This document shows positions 8,340 through 16,941 of a stretch of DNA of 64,000 nucleotides, piece by piece. A program made the position numbers and the translations under genes. Each line of letters opens with the position of its first letter. The first letter of the stretch is position 1. The notes beneath the pieces are model-generated. The model searched no databases, was not told the DNA's origin, and worked only from the letters and a program-made list of their open reading frames with translations. Source of the stretch: Paraconexibacter antarcticus (GTDB lineage Bacteria > Actinomycetota > Thermoleophilia > Solirubrobacterales > Solirubrobacteraceae); contig NZ_CP098502.1 of the NCBI RefSeq assembly GCF_024220175.1, positions 62,001 to 126,000 on the forward strand, read 5' to 3'.

Positions 8340-9329
8340 ATGAACGACTTCCTGGACCCCAGCCAGATCGAGGCCCTCTTCGCGCGAGCGAGCGAGGGCA
8401 ACCTCCCCATGGAGGCGCCGCCCATCGGCGCCAAGGGCGGCGGTCGCCGCACGCGCTGGCTCCGGACGGTCGACTTCACCCGCCCGACGAAGTTCTCGAC
8501 CGACCAGGAGCGGCGCCTGCGCCGCCTCCTGGACGGCTTCTGCGCGACGAGCGCGCAGCGCGTCCACGGCGAGCACCGCCTGCCGCTGGAGCTCGAGGTC
8601 ATCGACGTGCAGCAGCTCACGTGGGCCAACGCCTTCAAGCTCCTGCCCGAGTCGTCGGTCTTCTGCACGCTCGACACCGCGCCGCACGAGGGCCGCATGC
8701 TCCTCGCCGCGGAGCTGCCGCTGATGGTCACCGCGGTCGAGGGCCTGCTCGGCGGGGACGCGGCCGGGTCGATCAAGGACCGCGCCCTCACCGACATCGA
8801 CCTCATCCTCGTGCGCCGCCTCGTGCGGACGCTCGTGGAGTCGCTGTCGAGCATCTGGTTCGACCTGGCGGAGCTCACCGTCTCGCTCGCCGAGGTCGAC
8901 TCGCTCGCCGAGCGCGTGCAGGTCGCCGCCGGCTCGGAGCCGACGCTCATGCTCACGATGGAGGGGCGCCTGCACCGGGGGACCGGCACGATGGCGCTGC
9001 TCGTCCCCTACGCGGCGATCGCCCCCGCGGCCGCGGCCTTCTCGCAGCGCGAGGAGGACGGCGGCCACCGCGACCCCGAGACGGCCCGCGCCGTCCGCGC
9101 CGGCCTGGAGCGCGTCGACGTCACGATCCGCGCCGAGGTCGCCGACACCCACCTGACGCTCGAGGAGATCCTCGCGCTCGCGCCGGGCGACCTCATCCGC
9201 CTCGACGCCCCCGCGGACGCTCCCGTCACGCTCTTCGCCGACCGCACGCCCATCATGGAGGCCCGCGCCGGCCGCTGGGGCACGCGCCGCGCCGTGCAGA
9301 TCACCGGTCCGGCGGTGATCGAGGAATGA
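8340..9329 (+). CDS. fliM: Flagellar motor switch protein FliM
   Basis: A 329-residue FliM. The extreme N-terminus LDPSQIEALFARA is the CheY-P binding peptide (LSQxEIDALL in the family). The middle CheC-like domain has ELPLMVTAVEGLLGG, and the C-terminal SpoA domain includes LTLEEILALAPGDLIRLD. It is part of the cytoplasmic C-ring and reverses motor direction on binding CheY-P. The ATG at 8340 is chosen because the CheY-binding peptide starts there. Its stop overlaps the fliY start. Confidence 0.95.
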   Translation: MNDFLDPSQIEALFARASEGNLPMEAPPIGAKGGGRRTRWLRTVDFTRPTKFSTDQERRLRRLLDGFCATSAQRVHGEHRLPLELEVIDVQQLTWANAFKLLPESSVFCTLDTAPHEGRMLLAAELPLMVTAVEGLLGGDAAGSIKDRALTDIDLILVRRLVRTLVESLSSIWFDLAELTVSLAEVDSLAERVQVAAGSEPTLMLTMEGRLHRGTGTMALLVPYAAIAPAAAAFSQREEDGGHRDPETARAVRAGLERVDVTIRAEVADTHLTLEEILALAPGDLIRLDAPADAPVTLFADRTPIMEARAGRWGTRRAVQITGPAVIEE

Positions 9330-10222
9330 CCAACGAGCAGGCACTCCTCCGCCTTGCCGCAAGCACCCTCGACGCGATCCGCGACGTCCTCGAGACGTAC
9401 GCGCCGGGTGCCGTCAACCCCGGCGCCGTCGCCGCGGTCAGCCCCGGGACGCATCCGCTCGCCGGCGCCCAGACGCCCGCCGTCCTCGCCGACGTCGGCT
9501 ACGTCGACGGCGTCACCGGCGGCAACATCATGGTCATCGGGGTCGAGGGCGCCCGTCGCCTGGCCGCCGCGATGATGGGCGGCGACCCGAACGAGGTCGA
9601 GCCCGGCGGCGAGCTCTCGGAGCTCGACTTCTCCGCCGTCGGCGAGGCGATGAACCAGATGATGTCGGCGGCCGCAATGGCGACGAGCCGCGTCCTCGGC
9701 GACGAGGTCGAGATCGCGCCGCCGAACGTCCGCCTCGTCACGTCGTCCGCCGAGGCGGAGGAGGGCATCGAGGCCGGCGGCCTCGCCTGCACCGTCGAGT
9801 TCACGCTCTGCGGCGCGCCCTGCCTCCTCGTCCAGCTCGTCCCGCACGCCTTCATCGTCCGCATGACGCGGGCGCTCGACGAGATGACCGAGTCGTACGA
9901 GAGCGCCCCGCTGTCGGACGCGCTGCGCTCGGTCCCCGTCCGCGTCTGGGCCGAGTTCGGCCGCGCGGAGATGCCGTCCGGTCGCGTCGTCGGCCTCCCT
10001 GCCGGCGCCCTCGTCGAGCTCGACCGCGAGGTCGACGAGCCGATCGACCTCTACGCCGACGGCATGCGCTTCGCGGTCGGCCGCCTGCAGGTCTGCGAGG
10101 ACGGCACGCTCGCCATCCGCGTCGAGCGGATCCTCGCCGGCACCGTGGCCGGCGACGACGCCGCCGCCGCGGACCCCACTTCTCCCCCCCTCACAAGCCC
10201 CGAATACAAGGAGGTCGCCTGA
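9326..10222 (+). CDS. fliY: FliY-type switch phosphatase (CheC-like plus FliN domain)
   Basis: This 298-residue protein joins a CheC-like phosphatase domain (about residues 30-195) to a C-terminal SpoA/FliN domain (about 205-285: ALRSVPVRVWAEFGRAEMP, LPAGALVELDREVDEPIDLY). One clear E-x-x-N phosphatase motif is visible (GEAMNQMM). FliY dephosphorylates CheY-P at the C-ring in Gram-positive bacteria. A separate FliN is encoded at 14078, so the motor appears to have both. It overlaps fliM upstream and cheY downstream. Confidence 0.88.
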   Translation: MTNEQALLRLAASTLDAIRDVLETYAPGAVNPGAVAAVSPGTHPLAGAQTPAVLADVGYVDGVTGGNIMVIGVEGARRLAAAMMGGDPNEVEPGGELSELDFSAVGEAMNQMMSAAAMATSRVLGDEVEIAPPNVRLVTSSAEAEEGIEAGGLACTVEFTLCGAPCLLVQLVPHAFIVRMTRALDEMTESYESAPLSDALRSVPVRVWAEFGRAEMPSGRVVGLPAGALVELDREVDEPIDLYADGMRFAVGRLQVCEDGTLAIRVERILAGTVAGDDAAAADPTSPPLTSPEYKEVA

Positions 10223-10581
10223 TGGCCCGAGTGCTCGTCGTCGACGACGCCGCCTTCATGCGCAAGATGGTCACCGACGCCCTCACCGGCGGCGGCCACG
10301 AGATCGTCGGCGAGGCCGGCAACGGCGTGGAAGCCGTCGCCCGCTACCAGGAACTGCGGCCGGACGTCATGACGCTGGACATCACGATGCCCGAGAAGGA
10401 CGGCATCGCCGCCCTCAAGGAGATCATCGCGATCGACCCGGCCGCGAAGGTCATCATGTGCTCCGCCCTCGGGCAGGAGTCCAAGGTGCTCGAGTCGATC
10501 AAGCTCGGCGCGAAGGACTTCGTCGTCAAGCCGTTCAAGCCCGACCGCGTGCAGGGTGCGGTCACGAAGGCCCTGGGGTAG
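10222..10581 (+). CDS. cheY: Chemotaxis response regulator CheY
   Basis: A 119-residue single receiver domain. The acidic pair is in VLVVDDAAFMRKM, the phosphoacceptor Asp in MTLDITMPEKDG, the switch Ser in MCSALGQ, and the invariant Lys-Pro in VVKPFKPDRV. It carries the signal from CheA to FliM. It is the last gene of the operon, with its ATG overlapping the fliY stop and a strong hairpin after it. Confidence 0.95.
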   Translation: MARVLVVDDAAFMRKMVTDALTGGGHEIVGEAGNGVEAVARYQELRPDVMTLDITMPEKDGIAALKEIIAIDPAAKVIMCSALGQESKVLESIKLGAKDFVVKPFKPDRVQGAVTKALG

Positions 10582-10594
10582 TCGCTTGCGTCGA

Positions 10595-10639
10595 CCACCC
10601 GCCGGACCCGCCACGTCAGGTGTGTGGCGGGCCGGGTGG
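10595..10639 (+). terminator. Hairpin terminator candidate after cheY
   Basis: Two nested stems are visible: CCACCCG (10595-10601) with CGGGTGG (10633-10639), and CCCGCCAC (10607-10614) with GTGGCGGG (10624-10631). No T tract follows, as is common in very GC-rich genomes. It sits 14 bp after the cheY stop and before a convergent gene, so it may act on both strands. Confidence 0.55.
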
Positions 10640-10720
10640 CCGGAAGGCGAGTCCAGGGTCGGCGTGCGGTCCACAGTGGCCATATGTCCCCCTGGACCAC
10701 ACGCCGCCTCGGATCGTCGG

Positions 10721-11746
10721 TCAGTTGCCCGTGACGAGGACCATCCGGAAGCGGGCGTCGCCCGCGAGCATCTTGTCGTAGGCGGCCTGGGCCTCCTCGA
10801 GCGGGTGCGTCTCGATCATCGGGCGCACGCCGGTCAGGTCGCTGAAGGCCAGCGTGTCCTGCGAGTCCTGCGACGTCCCCGACGCGTGGCCGATGAGGCC
10901 CGTGCTGCCGCCGATGAACATCGCCGGCGGGAGCTCGAGCGGCTCCATCGACGCGCCGACGACGATGAGGCGGCCGTTCGGCTTCAGGCCGCCCGCGCAC
11001 GCCGCCATCGCGGCGCTGCTCGTCACCGTCGCGAGGATGACGGTGGCGCCGCCGAGGGCCTGCAGCTCCGCGGCCGGGTCCTGCGTCGTGGAGTCGATGT
11101 AGTGGTGGGCGCCGAGCTCGCGGGCCAGCGGCTCCTTCTCGGTCCCGCGCGCGATCGCGACGGTGCGGAAGCCGAGGCGCCGGGCGAACTGCACGCCGAG
11201 GTGGCCGAGGCCGCCGACGCCGAGGATCGCGACGGTGTCCCCGCCGCGCGCGACGGAGTTGCGGAGCGCGTTGAACGTCGTGACGCCCGCGCACAGCAGC
11301 GGCGCCGCGTCGGCGGCGCTCAGCTCGTCGGGGATCGACGCGAGGGCGCTCGCCGGGACGACGACGTGATCGGCGTAGCCGCCGTCGAAGGTGATGCCAG
11401 GGATGCCGCTGTTCTGGCAGGCGATCATGTCGCCGCGGCGGCACGGCTCGCAGTACCCGCACTGGCCGCCGAACCAGCCGACGCCGACGCGCTGGCCGGT
11501 CTCCCACAGGTGGACGTCCTCGCCGATCGCGTCGACCACGCCGGCGATCTCGTGGCCGGGGACGATCGGGAAGCTCACGCCCGGGAAGCCGCCCGTCACC
11601 GCGAACATGTCGCTGTGGCACACGCCGCACGCCTGGACCTTCACGCGGACCTCGCCACGACCGGGCTCGGGGACCGGCCGCTCGACCAGCTCCAGCGGGC
11701 CGCCGGCCTCGCTCACCTGCACTGCACGCATCGTCTCGCTCGTCAT
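10721..11746 (-). CDS. Zinc-dependent alcohol dehydrogenase
   Basis: A 341-residue medium-chain dehydrogenase. Catalytic zinc ligands lie in CGVCHSD and PGHE; the structural zinc loop is CGYCEPCRRGDMIAC; the nucleotide fold has LGVGGLGHLGVQFA. It should oxidise alcohols or reduce aldehydes with NAD(P). It lies on the opposite strand inside the flagellar locus, between cheY and motA, and has no evident motility role. MTSETMRAV offers two starts five codons apart; the longer is reported. Confidence 0.92.
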   Translation of the reverse strand: MTSETMRAVQVSEAGGPLELVERPVPEPGRGEVRVKVQACGVCHSDMFAVTGGFPGVSFPIVPGHEIAGVVDAIGEDVHLWETGQRVGVGWFGGQCGYCEPCRRGDMIACQNSGIPGITFDGGYADHVVVPASALASIPDELSAADAAPLLCAGVTTFNALRNSVARGGDTVAILGVGGLGHLGVQFARRLGFRTVAIARGTEKEPLARELGAHHYIDSTTQDPAAELQALGGATVILATVTSSAAMAACAGGLKPNGRLIVVGASMEPLELPPAMFIGGSTGLIGHASGTSQDSQDTLAFSDLTGVRPMIETHPLEEAQAAYDKMLAGDARFRMVLVTGN

Positions 11747-11847
11747 CTGCCGTCCTTCGGGGGTGGGGTGGTGTTCTCGGCGCCCACGGTAGCCCTCGGG
11801 CCGCCGCGCCCGGTCAGCGGCCCGACGGGCGGTTCGTCCAGGGGCCC

Positions 11848-11873
11848 CTGAAGATCCTCAGGGCCCGGCCGAC
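11848..11873 (+). promoter_or_regulatory. Sigma-28-type promoter upstream of motA
   Basis: CTGAAG, 15 bp, then CCGACCACC. The -10 core ends 11 bp before the motA ATG, so the transcript would have almost no leader. One base in the -35 element differs from the recurring CTCAAG. Confidence 0.6.
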
Positions 11874-11884
11874 CACCGGGCGGT

Positions 11885-12694
11885 ATGAAGGCAGCCACCG
11901 TCATCGGGATCGTCGTCGCCATCCTGGGCATCCTCGGCGGAGCCATGATGGAGGGCACCAGTCCCGCCGCCTTCCTGAACATCCCCGCGATCCTGCTCGT
12001 CTTCGGCGGCACGCTCGGGGTGACGATGGCCTCGGTGGGCATGGAGACCATGAAGAAGGTCCCCGGGCTCTACAAGCGCGCCTTCAGCGCCGAGCCCCCG
12101 GCGCTGGGGGCGAAGGTCGGCCTCATCGTCGGGTTCGCCGAGCGCGCGCGCCGCGACGGCCTGCTCGCCCTCGAGTCCGAGGTCGACTCGATCGACGACA
12201 GCTTCACGCGCAAGGGCCTGCAGCTCGTCGTCGACGGCACCGACCCGGACATGCTCCGCGAGATCATGGAGACGGAGATCGACGCGATGAGCGCCCGCCA
12301 CAAGGCCGGCGCCTCGGTCTTCAAGCAGGCCGGCGGCTACGCCCCGACGATGGGCATCGTCGGCACGGTCATGGGCCTCGTCCACGTGCTCTCGAACCTC
12401 GCCCACCCGGAGATGCTCGGCCCCGCGATCTCCTCCGCCTTCATCGCCACCCTCTTCGGCGTCGGCTGCGCGAACGTCGTCTTCCTGCCCGTCGCCGCGC
12501 GCCTGCAGGCGCTGAGCGAGGAGGAGGTCGAGGAGCGCACGCTGCTGCTCGAGGGCATCATGGCGATCCAGTCCGGCGACAACCCGCGCGTCGTCGCCGA
12601 GAAGCTCATGAGCTTCGTGCCGCCCGCGCAGCGCGACGAGGCGCAGAACGCGGACCCGAAGCTCTCCGCCGTCCCCGACGCCGCCGCGGCCTGA
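11885..12694 (+). CDS. motA: Flagellar stator protein MotA
   Basis: A 269-residue stator subunit with membrane segments near residues 3-20, 34-50, 155-175 and 185-205. The conserved loop and helix GGYAPTMGIVGTVMGLVHVL marks the MotA/ExbB family. Its cytoplasmic loop (about 60-150) contacts the rotor. With MotB it forms the ion channel that drives rotation. motB follows after 5 bp. Confidence 0.95.
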   Translation: MKAATVIGIVVAILGILGGAMMEGTSPAAFLNIPAILLVFGGTLGVTMASVGMETMKKVPGLYKRAFSAEPPALGAKVGLIVGFAERARRDGLLALESEVDSIDDSFTRKGLQLVVDGTDPDMLREIMETEIDAMSARHKAGASVFKQAGGYAPTMGIVGTVMGLVHVLSNLAHPEMLGPAISSAFIATLFGVGCANVVFLPVAARLQALSEEEVEERTLLLEGIMAIQSGDNPRVVAEKLMSFVPPAQRDEAQNADPKLSAVPDAAAA

Positions 12695-12699
12695 CGCTG

Positions 12700-13641
12700 A
12701 TGGCCAGGCACGGAGGCCGGCGCCGCGGAGGCGGCCACGGAGGCGGTGAGCACGAGGGCGGGGACGAGCGCTGGCTCCTCTCCTACGCGGACATGATGAC
12801 GCTGCTCGTCGCGCTCTTCATGGTCCTCTTCTCGATCTCCTCGGTGAACAAGTCGAAGCTCGAGGGCCTGCAGAAGTCCCTCAAGGACGCGTTCTCCGGC
12901 CGGGTCCTCCCCGGGGGCACGTCGATCATGTCGGCGGGCGGGACGTCGGCGGACAAGCGCGTCATCGCGCCCCCGCAGTCGACCCAGCCGCAGCCGCAGA
13001 TGGGCGGCGCGACGCAGGGGATGACCGCGGCGCAGAAGGCGGCAGCCCGGGCGGCCGAGGCGAAGGACTTCGCGCAGCTGAAGGCGCGCATCGACGCGTT
13101 CGCCGCGCAGCAGGGCATCTCCGGCCAGGTCTCCACGCGCGTGAGCGCCGACGGTCTCCACATCCGGATCCTCACCGACAATCTCCTCTTCGACTCCGGC
13201 TCGGCGGTGCCGAAGCAGGGCAGCTACCCGTTGCTCGCGAAGCTCGGCACCGTCCTGGCGCGCGAGGGCTCCCATGCCGTCGTCGTCGAGGGCCACACCG
13301 ACTCGATGCCGATCGCGTCCGCCCGGTTCCCGACGAACTGGGAGCTGTCGGCCGCCCGCGCGACGGCGGTCGTCCGCGCGTTCATCGTCGCCCACGTCTC
13401 GCCGGACCGGCTGACGGCGTCCGGCCGCGCGGACCGCGACGCGATCACGAGCAACGCGACGCCCGACGGGCGCGCCGTGAACCGCCGCGTCGAGATCCTC
13501 CTTCCCCGGGAGATGACCGACGTCCCCGCCCCGCGTCCCGCGTCCACCGGGAACGGCACGGGCTCGATCGTCCCCCCTGAACTGTCCCATCCCCTCGGCA
13601 CACGGATCGTGCCGCGACCGGCCACGGAGGCCCACCCATGA
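12700..13641 (+). CDS. motB: Flagellar stator protein MotB
   Basis: The 313-residue protein has a Gly/Arg/His-rich N-terminus, one membrane helix beginning WLLSYADMMTLLVALFMVLF with the proton-accepting Asp, a plug/linker region rich in Gln and Ala, and a C-terminal OmpA-like peptidoglycan-binding domain (residues about 155-270: VVVEGHTDSMPI, NWELSAARA, NRRVEILL). It anchors the stator to the wall. Its stop overlaps the fliL ATG (ATGA). Confidence 0.95.
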   Translation: MARHGGRRRGGGHGGGEHEGGDERWLLSYADMMTLLVALFMVLFSISSVNKSKLEGLQKSLKDAFSGRVLPGGTSIMSAGGTSADKRVIAPPQSTQPQPQMGGATQGMTAAQKAAARAAEAKDFAQLKARIDAFAAQQGISGQVSTRVSADGLHIRILTDNLLFDSGSAVPKQGSYPLLAKLGTVLAREGSHAVVVEGHTDSMPIASARFPTNWELSAARATAVVRAFIVAHVSPDRLTASGRADRDAITSNATPDGRAVNRRVEILLPREMTDVPAPRPASTGNGTGSIVPPELSHPLGTRIVPRPATEAHP

Positions 13642-14081
13642 AGTCGAAGCTGAAGTTCATCATCCCGTTGCTGCTCATCGCCGGGGGCGCGGGCTACAAG
13701 TTCGTCCTCGCCAAGCCGGCCGAGGCAAAGCCGGCGAAGATCGCCGGCGAGATCTACGTCCTGCCGAAGGACTTCCTCCTGAACCTCGCCGACGGCAAGT
13801 TCGCGAAGCTCGACGTCGCGCTCATCTTCAAGCCGGGGTTCTCGGCCGCGCCCGCGGCCGGCGGCGAAGCCGCCGCCGCCCCGCCGGAGGGGTACGGCCT
13901 CCTGAAGCAGGAGCCCGTCGTGCGCGCGATCGTCACCGACATCGTGACGAACGCCGGCGCGAAGGACCTGACGAGCCGCAAGGGCCGCGACAGCGTCAAG
14001 CAGCGCATCCTCAAGCGCATCGACAAGGAGACGGACGTGCCCGTCAAGGACGTCCTGCTCACCGACATCGCCGTCCAGTGA
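13638..14081 (+). CDS. fliL: Flagellar basal body protein FliL
   Basis: A 147-residue membrane-anchored protein: one N-terminal helix (FIIPLLLIAGGAGYKFVLA) and a periplasmic FliL domain with YVLPKDFLLNLADGKFAKLDVALIF-like strands and a C-terminal DVPVKDVLLTDIAVQ. FliL rings surround and support the stator. The position between motB and fliN is typical, and its stop overlaps the next GTG (GTGA). Confidence 0.92.
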   Translation: MKSKLKFIIPLLLIAGGAGYKFVLAKPAEAKPAKIAGEIYVLPKDFLLNLADGKFAKLDVALIFKPGFSAAPAAGGEAAAAPPEGYGLLKQEPVVRAIVTDIVTNAGAKDLTSRKGRDSVKQRILKRIDKETDVPVKDVLLTDIAVQ

Positions 14082-14473
14082 CGACGAGCGCCACCCCGAC
14101 CACCGAGAACCACGCCATGTCCGACGACCTGCAGCTGCAGACCTTCGACCCCGCCTCCGCCCCGGTGCTGCTCAGCGCCGGCGGCGACCTGGAGCGGCTC
14201 ACCGACGTCACCGTCGAGCTCGCCGTCGAGGTCGGGCGGACGTACATGACGCTCGGCGAGGCGCTCGCGCTCGGGCCGGGGTCCGTCGTGACGCTCGAGC
14301 GCCTGGCCGACAAGCCGGTGGACCTCCTCATCAACGGGCGGCCCATCGCCCGCGGGGAGGTCGTCGTCATCGACGAGCAGTTCGGGCTCCGCCTGACCGA
14401 GGTCATCGGCGCCGTCCCGTCCGCTCCGCCGGCCCCGGCGGACGCGGGCGGGGACGACGACTTCCCCGCCTGA
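14078..14473 (+). CDS. fliN: Flagellar motor switch protein FliN
   Basis: A 131-residue protein dominated by one SpoA domain (residues 40-115: LTDVTVELAVEVGRTYMTL, GSVVTLERLADKPVDLLING, RGEVVVIDEQFGLRLTEV). It forms the lower part of the C-ring and docks export substrates. The GTG at 14078 is preferred because it overlaps the fliL stop; an ATG at 14117 would also leave the domain whole. Confidence 0.93.
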   Translation: MTTSATPTTENHAMSDDLQLQTFDPASAPVLLSAGGDLERLTDVTVELAVEVGRTYMTLGEALALGPGSVVTLERLADKPVDLLINGRPIARGEVVVIDEQFGLRLTEVIGAVPSAPPAPADAGGDDDFPA

Positions 14474-14538
14474 GCCGGGCCGCACGGGGGTCCGGACGCG
14501 TCCACGGCGCGTCCAGACCGCGCTTCCACACAACTGGT

Positions 14539-14564
14539 CTCAAGTCGTAGCGGCGGGGGCCGAC
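14539..14564 (+). promoter_or_regulatory. Sigma-28-type promoter upstream of fliO
   Basis: CTCAAG, 15 bp, then CCGACTACC, located in the 137-bp gap between fliN and fliO. It suggests that the export-gate genes fliO-P-Q-R can be transcribed apart from motAB-fliLN. Confidence 0.6.
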
Positions 14565-14610
14565 TACCGGGCTGTCCGGCTCGTCACACCCTCCCCGGAC
14601 CCCCGCTCTC

Positions 14611-15147
14611 GTGTCTCGCAGACTCCTCATGCCCCTGATGGCGGCCGGCTTCACGCTGGCCGCCCCCGCCCCCGCCACCGCGCTCGCGGCCGCCTTCACC
14701 GGTCCGGGCGAGCAGACGCCGCTGAACCTGCCGTCGTCCGCGCCCTCCAAGGCCGCGACCGTCGGCGGGTCCGGCAACCTCGTCCGCACGATCGTCGGCC
14801 TTGCGGTCGTCATCGGCGTCATCTACGGCGTCGCCTGGGTGCTCCGCCAGGTGCGGGACAGCAAGGAGGCCCGCGTCTCCGGCGCCGGCCTCCAGCACGC
14901 CGCGACGATCCCGCTCGGGCCGAACCGGTCGCTGCACCTCATCCGCGCCGGCCGCGAGCTCGTGCTCGTCGGCAGCGCCGAGCAGGGCGTCGTCCCCATC
15001 CGGACCTACACCGAGGAGGAGGCGCTCGCCGTCGGCCTCATCGACCCCGACGAGGACGACGACCGCACCTCCGGACCCCGCCCGTCCTCCGGCCCGCCGC
15101 GCCCGGCCGGGCTGCTCGGCCGCCTCCGGGACCTCACCGCGCGCTGA
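14611..15147 (+). CDS. fliO: Flagellar biosynthesis protein FliO
   Basis: The 178-residue protein has a signal-like N-terminus, a membrane helix (VRTIVGLAVVIGVIYGVAWVL, about residues 65-87) and the cytoplasmic FliO domain (TIPLGPNRSLHLIRAGRELVLVGSAEQGV). FliO assists FliP pore assembly. The GTG start at 14611 gives the complete leader; an ATG seven codons on is possible. Its stop overlaps fliP. Confidence 0.88.
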   Translation: MSRRLLMPLMAAGFTLAAPAPATALAAAFTGPGEQTPLNLPSSAPSKAATVGGSGNLVRTIVGLAVVIGVIYGVAWVLRQVRDSKEARVSGAGLQHAATIPLGPNRSLHLIRAGRELVLVGSAEQGVVPIRTYTEEEALAVGLIDPDEDDDRTSGPRPSSGPPRPAGLLGRLRDLTAR

Positions 15148-15785
15148 TGAACTCGACCGCGTCCAGCAACACCGTCCAGCTGCTGCTGCTCATCGGCGGC
15201 GTCACGCTCGTCCCCGCGCTGCTCTTCACGGTCACCGGGTTCACGCGGATCATCGTCGTCCTCGGCTTCATCCGCACCGGCCTCGGCACGCCGACCGCGC
15301 CGCCGAACCAGGTCCTCGTCGGCATCGCGCTCTTCCTGACGATCTTCGTCATGGCGCCGACGTTCACCGCGGTGAACGACACGGCGATCAAGCCGCTGAC
15401 CCAGCACAAGATCAGCCAGGGCGAGGCGTTCCAGCGCGGCCAGGAGCCGATCCGCACCTTCATGTTCAAGCAGACGCGGACGAAGGACCTCGCGCTCTTC
15501 GTGAAGCTCGCGAAGCTCGACCGCCCGAGGACGCGCGCGGACGTCCCGACCTACGTCCTCATCCCGGCGTTCATCATCAGCGAGCTCAAGACGGCCTTCC
15601 AGATCGGATTTCTGATCTTCCTGCCGTTCCTCGTCATCGACCTCGTCGTGAGCTCCACGCTCATGTCGATGGGCATGGTGATGCTGCCACCCGTCTTCAT
15701 CAGCCTGCCCTTCAAGATCCTGCTCTTCGTGCTCGTGGACGGGTGGAACCTCGTCACGCAGTCCGTCGTGCAGTCCTTCCACTGA
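15147..15785 (+). CDS. fliP: Flagellar export gate protein FliP
   Basis: A 212-residue FliP with GFTRIIVVLGFIRTGLGTPTAPPNQVLVG near the N-terminus and the long helical hairpin LIPAFIISELKTAFQIGFLIFLPFLVIDLVV-type sequence, both strongly conserved. FliP pentamers with FliQ and FliR form the export pore. It lacks the cleavable signal peptide found in enterobacterial FliP, a common Gram-positive state. Confidence 0.96.
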   Translation: MNSTASSNTVQLLLLIGGVTLVPALLFTVTGFTRIIVVLGFIRTGLGTPTAPPNQVLVGIALFLTIFVMAPTFTAVNDTAIKPLTQHKISQGEAFQRGQEPIRTFMFKQTRTKDLALFVKLAKLDRPRTRADVPTYVLIPAFIISELKTAFQIGFLIFLPFLVIDLVVSSTLMSMGMVMLPPVFISLPFKILLFVLVDGWNLVTQSVVQSFH

Positions 15786-15801
15786 CGCCGGAGACCCACG
15801 C

Positions 15802-16077
15802 ATGGACCAGGACACCGTCATCAGCCTGTCGACGCAGGCGCTCGCGCTGACGCTGAAGCTCGCGCTCCCGCTGCTGCTCGTCGGCCTCGTCATCGGCCTC
15901 GCCGTCTCGGTCTTCCAGGCGGTCACGCAGATCCAGGAGCAGACGCTCGCCTTCATCCCGAAGGTCCTCGCGCTCGCCGGCGTGCTCATGATCGGCGGCC
16001 CGTGGATGCTCGGCCAGCTCCTCGGCTACACGCAGGAGCTGTGGCTGTCGATCCCGACGGTCGTCGGCGGGCAGTAG
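15802..16077 (+). CDS. fliQ: Flagellar export gate protein FliQ
   Basis: A 91-residue protein with two membrane helices separated by the FQAVTQIQEQTLAFIPK loop that defines FliQ. It packs around the FliP/FliR pore. The gene lies 16 bp after fliP. Confidence 0.96.
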   Translation: MDQDTVISLSTQALALTLKLALPLLLVGLVIGLAVSVFQAVTQIQEQTLAFIPKVLALAGVLMIGGPWMLGQLLGYTQELWLSIPTVVGGQ

Positions 16078-16108
16078 CCCCCGTCCGGGCCCCGGACCGG
16101 CCGCCGCC

Positions 16109-16903
16109 GTGGACACCACCCTCCAGCAGCTGCTGACGCAGCTCGGGCCCGATCGGGTCGGCGCGTTCTTCCTCGTCCTCGCGCGGGTCTCGCCGCTCTT
16201 CATCCTCGCCCCGCTGTTCAGCTCCAAGCTCGTCCCCGCCCGCGTGCGGGGGATCGTCGCGGTCGCCCTCGCGATCGGGCTCTCGCCGGTCGCCGGCGCG
16301 CACGTGCAGCTGCCGACCGACACGTGGGCGTTCGCCGGCCTGCTCGGCAAGGAGCTGCTCGTCGGCCTCGGGTTCGCCTTCGCGCTCGGCGCGCTCTTCG
16401 CCGCCGTGCAGATCGCGGGCTCGTTCCTCGACACGATGATCGGCTTCTCGTTCGGCTCGCTCGTCGACCCGGTCACCGGCAACCAGTCGACCGTCATCCA
16501 GCAGCTCTACTCGCTCGTCGCGGTGCTCGTCTTCATCGGGATCGGCGGGGACGCGTGGGTCATCCGCGGGGTCGCCCGCACGTACGACGTCGTCGGGCTG
16601 CTCGAGTACCCGCAGCTGAACGCGCTCGTCTCCGGCGCGGTCGCGTCGTTCGCCTCGATCTTCCTCGCCGCGATCCAGGTCGCCGGCCCGGTCATGCTCG
16701 CGCTGACCCTCACCGACGCGGCCTTCGGCGTCGTCTCGCGCGTCGTCCCCCAGCTCAACGTCTTCCAGGTCGGCTTCCCCGCGAAGGTCGTCGCCGGCCT
16801 GCTGCTCATCAGCGTCTCGCTCCCGTTCGTCGCGGGCTGGCTCGGGGACGAGCTGCAGCGCGACGTCGCGTCGGCCCTCATGACGCTGAAGGTCGTGCAC
16901 TAG
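16109..16903 (+). CDS. fliR: Flagellar export gate protein FliR
   Basis: A 264-residue polytopic membrane protein with FliR landmarks: FFLVLARVSPLFILAPLF, GKELLVGLGFAFALGALFAA, and the motif GNQSTVIQQLYSL. It completes the export pore and normally contacts FlhB, whose gene lies about 500 bp downstream beyond an intruding VOC gene. The GTG start at 16109 is the only good one. Confidence 0.95.
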   Translation: MDTTLQQLLTQLGPDRVGAFFLVLARVSPLFILAPLFSSKLVPARVRGIVAVALAIGLSPVAGAHVQLPTDTWAFAGLLGKELLVGLGFAFALGALFAAVQIAGSFLDTMIGFSFGSLVDPVTGNQSTVIQQLYSLVAVLVFIGIGGDAWVIRGVARTYDVVGLLEYPQLNALVSGAVASFASIFLAAIQVAGPVMLALTLTDAAFGVVSRVVPQLNVFQVGFPAKVVAGLLLISVSLPFVAGWLGDELQRDVASALMTLKVVH

Positions 16904-16941
16904 GACCGATGAGTTCCGGGCGCGGGTGGCGTCCTCGGACC

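Noticed and set aside
16886..16910. CTGAAG-N14-CCGATGAG before the VOC gene
   Set aside because: The -35 lies in fliR codons, the spacer is 14 and the gene is not a motility gene; too weak to list.
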